This document shows, piece by piece, positions 1-4,850 of a stretch of DNA of 5,603 nucleotides. The notes under the pieces are model-generated. The model searched no databases, was not told where the DNA came from, and saw nothing but the letters and a program-made list of their open reading frames with translations. The position numbers and the translations under genes were made by a program. Positions within the stretch are counted from its first letter, which is position 1. Each line of letters begins with the position of its first letter. The stretch is from contig JACRHK010000022.1 of assembly GCA_016217625.1 (NCBI GenBank), positions 1 through 5,603 of the forward strand, in the 5' to 3' direction. The DNA comes from Nitrospirota bacterium. Its GTDB lineage: Bacteria; Nitrospirota; RBG-16-64-22; JACRHK01.

Positions 1-633
1 AGCCTCTTCGCCGAGGCCGAGCCGGTGAAGGTCCTCCGGAGAATGGCCGATTTCGATCTCCTCCGCTTCATCCACCCCGCTCTCCGCCTCACACCCGCCT
101 CCACCCGCCTCTTCGAAGGCCTTCGGGAGACGCTCGCCTGGCATCGGATCCAGTTCCCGGAAGAAGCCATTCAACGGTGGTACCTCTATTTGATGGCCCT
201 GCTGGACAGCCTTGCCGATGACGCCCTCCGCGAGGTCTGCGCCCGTCTCTGCATGCCGGGGCGGTTGAGCGATCGGTTCATCCAGGATCGCGCCTGCGTC
301 CAAGAGACCCTGGCGGCGTTGGCGCGCGGCGGCCACGTGCAACCCAGCGCCGTCTACGCCCTCCTGCATCCGGCATCCTTAGGGGGACTCCTCTTCGCCA
401 TGACGAAGACCACCCGCGGGGAGAGCCGGCGCGTCATCGCCCACTACCTCTCCGACATCCGAAAGGTGCGGCCCGGCGTAACGGGGCGCGATCTTCAAGC
501 CCTCGGGATCCCGCCGGGCCCCCGCTTCCGGCAGATCCTGGACCGCCTCCTGGCCGCCAGGCTGGACGGCGAGGTGCAGACGCCGGAGCAGGAGCGGGCT
601 CTCGTCCAACGCGAGTTCCTCGCGACGTCCTGA
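1..633 (+). CDS. tRNA nucleotidyltransferase (CBS/DHH/poly(A)-polymerase type, A- or CCA-adding), C-terminal part; 5' end outside window
   Basis: Partial gene: the frame is open from base 1 (it reads SLFAEAEP before the GTG at 25), so that GTG is an internal valine and not the start. 210 residues are visible, ending at TGA 631-633. The segment LRRMADFDLLRFIHPAL matches the region just after the RNA- and nucleotide-binding head of bacterial poly(A) polymerase/tRNA nucleotidyltransferases. The tail (about 475-621) has the family signature GVTGRDLQALGIPPGP followed by an ILDRLLAARLDGEVQT-type end, typical of the large proteins that join DHH, two CBS domains and a nucleotidyltransferase. Such enzymes add the terminal A, or CCA, to tRNA 3' ends in the cytoplasm. 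The catalytic GxS and DxD motifs and the CBS/DHH domains would lie upstream and cannot be seen, so A-adding versus CCA-adding is undecided. It is a housekeeping gene and probably not functionally linked to the downstream cluster, from which it is separated by 259 bases. Confidence 0.8.
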   Translation, partial: SLFAEAEPVKVLRRMADFDLLRFIHPALRLTPASTRLFEGLRETLAWHRIQFPEEAIQRWYLYLMALLDSLADDALREVCARLCMPGRLSDRFIQDRACVQETLAALARGGHVQPSAVYALLHPASLGGLLFAMTKTTRGESRRVIAHYLSDIRKVRPGVTGRDLQALGIPPGPRFRQILDRLLAARLDGEVQTPEQERALVQREFLATS

Positions 634-648
634 ACGCATCCTCTGCGT
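634..648 (+). other. small hairpin directly after the tRNA nucleotidyltransferase stop
   Basis: ACGCA (634-638) and TGCGT (644-648) are a perfect 5-bp inverted repeat around a 5-base loop, starting on the base after the TGA stop. No T-run follows, so it is not a canonical intrinsic terminator. It could be a weak 3'-end structure, or chance in GC-rich DNA. Confidence 0.25.
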
Positions 649-764
649 GAAACCCGCACGGCCCGTTCTGCCGAATATTGTCAGGGGAAGGCCTTTCGCT
701 GCCACTTCATGTCATTCCGCCTGATCATGGAGCCTTTTTACCGCGTTCTCCGAACTACCACAAG

Positions 765-781
765 TTGGCACGTTTCTCGCT
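765..781 (+). promoter_or_regulatory. candidate sigma-54 (RpoN) promoter, -24/-12 type
   Basis: The sequence TTGGCACGTTTCTCGCT matches the RpoN consensus YTGGCACGNNNNTTGCW with one mismatch (C for the second T of TTGC). The invariant GG (767-768) and GC (779-780) are exactly 10 bases apart, as RpoN promoters require. Transcription would start near base 791-793, giving a leader of about 100 bases to the ATG at 893. No comparably good sigma-70 pair is visible in this gap: TTGTCA at 678 has no -10 at the right spacing. If real, expression of the downstream cluster would need an enhancer-binding activator; its site was not identified. The location upstream of the first gene of a codirectional cluster supports the call, but a single motif match can be chance. 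Confidence 0.5.
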
Positions 782-837
782 ACATCCCTGTCGACCATGC
801 CGATTCTGCGCCCTTCAACCCTCTCTCTCGAATGCGT

Positions 838-853
838 GTCTAAGGGGGTAGAC
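838..853 (+). promoter_or_regulatory. inverted repeat in the leader (GTCTA-N6-TAGAC)
   Basis: GTCTA (838-842) and TAGAC (849-853) form a perfect 5-bp stem around an AGGGGG loop. The loop resembles a Shine-Dalgarno but lies about 45 bases before the real start. It falls between the putative sigma-54 promoter and the ribosome binding site, so it could be an operator half-site pair or a leader hairpin. There is no further support. Confidence 0.25.
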
Positions 854-877
854 CTCAAAACACGGAGGAATACGTAT

Positions 878-885
878 AAGGAGGT
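878..885 (+). promoter_or_regulatory. strong Shine-Dalgarno for the secreted protein at 893
   Basis: AAGGAGGT is a full match to the anti-Shine-Dalgarno, with 7 bases to the ATG at 893. It decides the start. An ATG at 886 directly abutting it is in another frame and stops after 10 codons. A second GGAGG at 864-868 is too far away to serve this ATG. Confidence 0.85.
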
Positions 886-892
886 ATGAGTC

Positions 893-2152
893 ATGAAACG
901 GCACATCGTGGAATTTAACCTTCGACTCCTCCTGATGGGTCTCGTCGCCATGGCGTTCTTCCTCGGCCCGCCGCTGGCTCTGGCTGGGCCGGTGGGGGAC
1001 TGCCCCACCTACCGTGGGCGCCATTACGAGGTCCACTATGGGTTCGTCAACGAGATGTTCCATAGCGGCACGGAGGAGCCGATTATCTTCGAGGTCACGG
1101 TGACGCCGTTCTACGACGGGACCAAATGTTCCGGCCCCTTCTGCGCCGCCCTGCACCTGACGAGCGAGCTCCTGTGGGAAACGGGCGACCCCAACTCGGT
1201 CCTGAGCCCTGACTACTGCACGTCTCCTGGGGGAAGTTATCACACCGCTCTCCATTGGCGCAGTCAGGCCGGAACCGCGGGAGACGCCTGGGATGGGTTG
1301 AGCTTTGTCTTCGGCTACCCCCCGACCGATCCCGACGGGGCGAAGCTCCGCATCGACCTTCGTGTCACCCGTCCCTCCGGAAGCGAAGTCTTCCGCCTGA
1401 GCGAAACCTACACCGCTCGGCAGTTCGAAGAACGCTTCCCCCAGGTTTACCAGCCGGGGGGCCCTCAACCTCCTTACCGGATCGCATTGACAGCAGAAGG
1501 CCACGCGATCGAGTTCGGAGCCCATTTTTCGCTGGCCTACCGGCTGTATGACTTCCTGCTGTTCTGGGGGTATGGAGACTTCACGCATGTCGAAGAGACC
1601 CACACCCAGACCTGCCAGAATCCTTCCTGGCCGCTTAACATCAGTCCCCTGGAAAACTGGCAGGGGCGCCTCAGCCTCGCGGGCGGCTGGATCCATCCGG
1701 TGGAGGGCCGTTACATGAAGGCGGGAGAGGACCAGGTCACGGACTGCCGGGGCAACCCCGTGACCGCGGGCCAACTCCTGCCCGAGATCTGCTTCACGTC
1801 GTTTGTGGAAGAGAAGGTCGTCAGGAACTACGCGTTTGAGGACGATCACCAGATCAATAACGGCCACGCCAAGGCCCTCAGCGTGAACCTCGTCGTCCCC
1901 TCGGCGGTCTATAACGGGCCGAAGGAGTCCTGGCCCCTGTTTTCCGTGCATGTCGCGGGTGAGGGGCAGACCCTGATCGACAGCGCGCTGCCGGTGGAGC
2001 CGAACCGCGACCCGATGACGCAGGAGAGCCTCGGCGGCTCCTATCAACTCCCTTGGAGATGGGAGAGCCTCGACGCCGTCTTCCGCTGCGCGGACACCCA
2101 GCACGTCGTCCACGGCCACGAACACTGGTGCTGGTTCAAGCACGAGTATTAG
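893..2152 (+). CDS. secreted cysteine-rich protein of unknown family
   Basis: I do not recognise this 419-residue protein. The N-terminus has basic residues (MKRHIVEFNLR) and a hydrophobic core (about 12-30) ending ALA-GP, a good Sec signal with cleavage after A31. No other membrane segment is obvious. The mature part has nine cysteines (37, 79, 84, 109, 241, 285, 300, 399, 413), enough for several disulfides and consistent with an oxidising compartment. It is rich in Trp, Tyr and Gly with short alternating hydrophobic stretches, suggesting a beta-rich globular or binding domain. The last 16 residues hold five histidines plus a cysteine and aromatics (H404, H407, H409, H411, C413, H417), a possible metal site. 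A perfect Shine-Dalgarno precedes it. It lies 86 bases upstream of the DUF1800 gene on the same strand and is probably the first gene of the same transcription unit. No catalytic motif could be named, and a function should not be assigned from context alone. Confidence 0.85.
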   Translation: MKRHIVEFNLRLLLMGLVAMAFFLGPPLALAGPVGDCPTYRGRHYEVHYGFVNEMFHSGTEEPIIFEVTVTPFYDGTKCSGPFCAALHLTSELLWETGDPNSVLSPDYCTSPGGSYHTALHWRSQAGTAGDAWDGLSFVFGYPPTDPDGAKLRIDLRVTRPSGSEVFRLSETYTARQFEERFPQVYQPGGPQPPYRIALTAEGHAIEFGAHFSLAYRLYDFLLFWGYGDFTHVEETHTQTCQNPSWPLNISPLENWQGRLSLAGGWIHPVEGRYMKAGEDQVTDCRGNPVTAGQLLPEICFTSFVEEKVVRNYAFEDDHQINNGHAKALSVNLVVPSAVYNGPKESWPLFSVHVAGEGQTLIDSALPVEPNRDPMTQESLGGSYQLPWRWESLDAVFRCADTQHVVHGHEHWCWFKHEY

Positions 2153-2154
2153 CC

Positions 2155-2188
2155 ATCCCACAGGGTAGCCTTCCATTCCCTTTGGGAT
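2155..2188 (+). other. stem-loop directly after the secreted-protein gene
   Basis: ATCCCA (2155-2160) pairs with TGGGAT (2183-2188) and AGGG (2162-2165) with CCCT (2178-2181). The two helices are separated by one C/T mismatch (2161/2182), giving about 10 paired bases over an 11-position stem and a 12-base loop. It starts three bases after the TAG stop. No T-run follows, so it is more likely an mRNA 3'-end stabiliser, processing site or partial attenuator than a Rho-independent terminator. It could lower DUF1800/DUF1501 output relative to the upstream gene. Confidence 0.5.
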
Positions 2189-2191
2189 AGA

Positions 2192-2213
2192 GTATGCGCA
2201 CGCACGCGCGTAT
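2192..2213. other. 22-base alternating purine-pyrimidine tract (Z-DNA candidate)
   Basis: Every base from G2192 to T2213 alternates purine and pyrimidine without interruption. The core GCGCACGCACGCGCG (2196-2210) contains only CG and CA/TG type steps, the sequence class that flips most easily to left-handed DNA under negative supercoiling. It lies in the 86-base gap between the hairpin and the DUF1800 ribosome binding site. Whether it has any role is unknown. Confidence 0.45.
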
Positions 2214-2224
2214 CGTCCTATATC

Positions 2225-2232
2225 AAAGGAGG
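2225..2232 (+). promoter_or_regulatory. Shine-Dalgarno that fixes the DUF1800 start at 2239
   Basis: AAAGGAGG sits 6 bases before the ATG at 2239. An in-frame ATG at 2194 would add 15 residues (MRTHARIVLYQRRIS) encoded by the alternating tract and by the Shine-Dalgarno itself. It has no ribosome binding site of its own, so 2239 is preferred. Confidence 0.8.
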
Positions 2233-2238
2233 ATCTCC

Positions 2239-3564
2239 ATGTCTGTCTTTCGTTGGGACAGGGAAACCGTCGCGCATCTGGGCCGCCGCGCCGCCTTCGG
2301 TGCCCGACGCGAAGAGGTGGATTACTTTTACGCGTTAGGGCCCGACAAGACGCTCGACTTCCTCCTCAACGATGAGCAGGTCCCCAACGACCAGATGGAG
2401 CAGGCCCTGGCCGTCCAACCCTTCGACCTGAGCACCTATCAGGGGATCGTCCAGTGGTGGCTCTTCCGGATGGTCCACACGTGGAGACCCCTGGAAGAAA
2501 AGATGACGCTGTTCTGGCACGGCCATTTCACCTCGGCCATGAGCAAGGTGCAGAACACCACCATGATGCTCAACCAGAACCAACTCTTGCGACGGCACGC
2601 CCTGGGGAACTTCCGCAATCTCTCGCTCGACATCTATAAAGACCCCGCCATGCTCCTCTGGCTGGATAACGCGACGAACCGGGTGGGCAAACCCAACGAG
2701 AACTTCGCCCGGGAGCTGATGGAGCTTTTCACGATGGGGGTAGGAAACTACACCGAACAGGACGTCCGGGAGGTCGCGCGGGCCTTCACCGGCCACACGA
2801 TCGACCGGACGACCGGAACTTACCTCTTCCGCTCGTCGTGGCACGACTACGGGACCAAGACGGTGCTGGGACAAACCGGCAACTGGGACGGGGACGATAT
2901 CATCAACCTCCTGGTCCCCCGGGAAGCGACCGGACGGTTCATGGCCCGCAAGTTCCTGAAAATGTTCGTCTACGAAGATCCGGAACCCGCGCTCATCGAC
3001 GCCCTGGCCCGCGTCTATTTCGAAAGCAGCTACAGCGTCAAGGCGATGATGACTTGGATTCTCACCTCCGACGCCTTCTACTCGGACCGGGCGCGGGGAG
3101 CCCTCGTGCGGAATCCGACGGAGCTCGTCGTCAACACGATCCGAACGCTTGAGGTCCGGAGCGATTTTTCTCCCTTTGTCTCGCGTCTGAACTCCATGGG
3201 CCAGGCCCTCTTCAACCCCCCGGACGTGGAGGGGTTCGACGGGGGGATGGCCTGGATCAATACGTCCACGCTCCTGCAGCGCGTCAACATGGTGAACGAC
3301 CTTGCCGGCAACCGGACGACGACAGGCGCCTACATCGACCTGGCCGCGCTCATCGGGGGGAGGACGTTCCAAAGCGTAGAGGAAGGCATCGACTGGCTCC
3401 TGGAGACGATGGGCATCTACGGCCTATCGCCCGCGAAGAAAGCCCCCCTGATCCTGTACGTCTCTGACGGCGCAGCGGGTCTTTCCTATGAGAATCTCAT
3501 GGACAGGAAAGGGCGCGGGCTGATCCATCTCGTCGCCACCCTCCCCGACTACCACACCGCCTGA
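2239..3564 (+). CDS. DUF1800 family protein
   Basis: The product is 441 residues, close to the usual size for DUF1800. Family hallmarks appear in order: HLGRRAAFGA (13-22), MTLFWHGHFT (89-98), DPAMLLWLDN (135-144), NENFARELMELFTMG (153-167), EQDVREVARAFTG (173-185), WHDYGTKTVLG (201-211), NPTE (292-295) and MGQALFNPPDVEGFDGG (320-336) followed by W339. The biochemical role of the family is not established; genes are typically found next to DUF1501 genes, as here. The N-terminus is MSVFRWDRETVAHL with no hydrophobic core, so no signal peptide is visible. The last 75 or so residues (from about 365) are less clearly family-typical. The stop codon overlaps the Shine-Dalgarno of the DUF1501 gene, indicating coupled translation. 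The pair may act as a complex; this is inferred from gene order, not from sequence. Confidence 0.93.
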   Translation: MSVFRWDRETVAHLGRRAAFGARREEVDYFYALGPDKTLDFLLNDEQVPNDQMEQALAVQPFDLSTYQGIVQWWLFRMVHTWRPLEEKMTLFWHGHFTSAMSKVQNTTMMLNQNQLLRRHALGNFRNLSLDIYKDPAMLLWLDNATNRVGKPNENFARELMELFTMGVGNYTEQDVREVARAFTGHTIDRTTGTYLFRSSWHDYGTKTVLGQTGNWDGDDIINLLVPREATGRFMARKFLKMFVYEDPEPALIDALARVYFESSYSVKAMMTWILTSDAFYSDRARGALVRNPTELVVNTIRTLEVRSDFSPFVSRLNSMGQALFNPPDVEGFDGGMAWINTSTLLQRVNMVNDLAGNRTTTGAYIDLAALIGGRTFQSVEEGIDWLLETMGIYGLSPAKKAPLILYVSDGAAGLSYENLMDRKGRGLIHLVATLPDYHTA

Positions 3565-3570
3565 AGGAGG
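3564..3570 (+). promoter_or_regulatory. Shine-Dalgarno overlapping the DUF1800 stop codon
   Basis: AAGGAGG begins on the last base of the TGA at 3562-3564 and lies 5 bases before the ATG at 3576. Ribosomes terminating on DUF1800 would cover the DUF1501 initiation site, the usual arrangement for translational coupling of partners made in fixed ratio. Confidence 0.8.
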
Positions 3571-3575
3571 ACGCC

Positions 3576-4805
3576 ATGTCCATCACGCGCAGACAGTTTA
3601 TCGGGGGCATCACCCTCACCGCCATCGGAACGTTCGGCCCCGGTCTGTTCAAGGGCTGGGAACCGCGCTTGGCCCATGGGGCCGCCGTCCCCGAAAAAAT
3701 TCTCCTCGTTCTCCAATTGAGTGGCGGCAATGACGGGATCAACACCGTCGTGCCCTTTACCGATTCGGCGTATGCCGCGGCCAGGCCCACGCTGGCAATC
3801 CCCGAATCCCAGCTCCTGCCCCTCGATGGGAAGCTTGGTCTGCACCCGAGCCTGGCCAACTTCAAGACCCTCTTTGACGAGGGGAAGCTCGCCGTCATCC
3901 AGGGGATCGGCTACCCGAACGGCATCCTCTCCCACTTCAGCTCGATGGACATCTGGCACACGGCCAGCCCGGAGGGGGTGCAGGCCCGGGGGTGGCTCGG
4001 CCGCTACCTGGATCTGCACCCGCCGGGGAGCGAGAACGCCCTCTTCAGCGTCAATATCGGGAGCCAGGTCCCCAAGGCTTTCATCGCCGACACAGTCTCG
4101 ACCCCCTCCATCGCCTCCGTCAGCAGCTACCAGTTCAGGACCGATCCCCGTTATCCCGTCGATCGACCATCGCAGGTCAATACGTTCCTGAACCTGGAAA
4201 ACCTTTCTCTCAGCGACACGTTCCCCCGGGCCAATATCGCCGGCGTCTCGGTGAACGCCTACACGACCTCCGAGGCCGTGAAGGCCGCCGCCGGCAGCTA
4301 TACCCCCTCCGTCACGTATCCCACCACCTCCTTGGCCCAGGGACTCCTGCTCATCGCCCAGATCATCGCCGGGAACCTGGGGACCCGGATCTTCTACGTC
4401 TCCACGGGCGGCTACGACACGCACAACAACCAAGCCAACACCCATGCGAACCTCCTGACGACGCTTTCGGAGGCCGTCAACGCCTTCCAGCGGGATATGG
4501 AAGCCAAGGGGCTGGCCGACCGGATCGTCATCCTGACGATCTCCGAGTTCGGCCGGCGGGTGGCCGAAAACGGCAGCCGCGGCTTGGACCACGGCACAGC
4601 CAGCGTGCAGTTTACCATCGGCACGCGCGTGAGGGGCGGCCTCTACGGCGCCTACCCGAGCCTCTCGAAGCTGGACGGCAACGGCAACCTGGTCTTCACG
4701 ACCGATTTCCGTTCGTCCTACGCCACGGTCCTGGAGGGCTGGCTGGGCGCCGATGCGGGAGCCATTCTGGGGGGGACGTTCCCCAACCTCGGGTTCCTGA
4801 CGTAA
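3576..4805 (+). CDS. DUF1501 family protein with Tat signal (alkaline phosphatase/sulfatase-like fold)
   Basis: The product is 409 residues. It begins with a twin-arginine signal (TRRQFIGGI at 4-12, then a moderately hydrophobic stretch) and a plausible cleavage after AHGAA (about residue 37). Family motifs run in order: LQLSGGNDGINTVVP (46-60), LHPSL (89-93), SHFSSMDIW (119-127), GWLGRYLD (139-146), STGGYDTHNNQ (276-286), TISEFGRRVAEN (321-332), DHG (338-340) and DFRSSYATVLEGWLG (377-391). The Asp/His residues of GGYDTH and the E/D/H of SEFGRR...DHG are in the places expected for the metal-site residues of alkaline-phosphatase-like enzymes. No activity is proven for DUF1501, so phosphatase or sulfatase activity is only a structural analogy. 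Tat export implies folding, perhaps with a cofactor, before crossing the membrane. It is tightly coupled to the DUF1800 gene upstream; a glycosidase-like gene follows 45 bases downstream. Confidence 0.94.
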   Translation: MSITRRQFIGGITLTAIGTFGPGLFKGWEPRLAHGAAVPEKILLVLQLSGGNDGINTVVPFTDSAYAAARPTLAIPESQLLPLDGKLGLHPSLANFKTLFDEGKLAVIQGIGYPNGILSHFSSMDIWHTASPEGVQARGWLGRYLDLHPPGSENALFSVNIGSQVPKAFIADTVSTPSIASVSSYQFRTDPRYPVDRPSQVNTFLNLENLSLSDTFPRANIAGVSVNAYTTSEAVKAAAGSYTPSVTYPTTSLAQGLLLIAQIIAGNLGTRIFYVSTGGYDTHNNQANTHANLLTTLSEAVNAFQRDMEAKGLADRIVILTISEFGRRVAENGSRGLDHGTASVQFTIGTRVRGGLYGAYPSLSKLDGNGNLVFTTDFRSSYATVLEGWLGADAGAILGGTFPNLGFLT

Positions 4806-4810
4806 CACGC

Positions 4811-4829
4811 TGCGCCAGGAGAAGGCGCG
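4811..4829 (+). other. GC hairpin after the DUF1501 gene with a purine-rich loop
   Basis: GCGCC (4812-4816) pairs with GGCGC (4824-4828), with a possible T-G closing pair at 4811/4829. The loop is AGGAGAA, itself Shine-Dalgarno-like but about 28 bases from the next ATG. No clear T-run follows. It may be a weak terminator, a processing or stability element, or chance in GC-rich DNA. Confidence 0.35.
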
Positions 4830-4841
4830 CGTAGTTGTCTT

Positions 4842-4847
4842 GAGGGA
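4842..4847 (+). promoter_or_regulatory. weak ribosome binding site before the ATG at 4851
   Basis: GAGGGA lies only 3 bases upstream of the ATG at 4851, closer and weaker than the sites of the other three genes. No alternative ATG, GTG or TTG exists in frame between the DUF1501 stop and 4851, so this start is the only upstream choice. Translation is probably less efficient than for its neighbours. Confidence 0.45.
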
Positions 4848-4850
4848 TCG

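Noticed and set aside
678..683. TTGTCA as a sigma-70 -35 box
   Set aside because: No -10-like hexamer at 16-18 bases downstream (the sequence there is GCCACT).
731..739. AGCCTTTTT as the T-run of a terminator for the upstream tRNA nucleotidyltransferase
   Set aside because: No stable GC-rich inverted repeat directly precedes the T-run; only the short TGATCA palindrome is nearby.
750..768. CC(G)AACT / AGTTGG inverted repeat as an operator
   Set aside because: It needs a bulged G and overlaps the sigma-54 -24 box; too short to call independently.
875..880. TATAAG as a -10 box just before the secreted gene
   Set aside because: It overlaps the Shine-Dalgarno and has no -35 partner at proper spacing; the transcript would lack the ribosome binding site.
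815..2176. 453-codon open frame on the minus strand
   Set aside because: It lies antisense to the secreted protein gene, which has a signal peptide and a perfect Shine-Dalgarno. The antisense product shows no motifs and has shadow-like composition.
2194..2238. 15-residue N-terminal extension of DUF1800 from the ATG at 2194
   Set aside because: No ribosome binding site before 2194; the extension translates the AAAGGAGG element that serves the ATG at 2239.
2335..3372. 345-codon open frame on the minus strand
   Set aside because: It lies antisense to the DUF1800 gene, whose plus-strand product matches the family throughout. No supporting motif in the minus frame.
3992..4834. 280-codon plus-strand frame inside the DUF1501 gene
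   Set aside because: A frame-shifted shadow of DUF1501 with Arg/Pro/Gln-rich low-information sequence.
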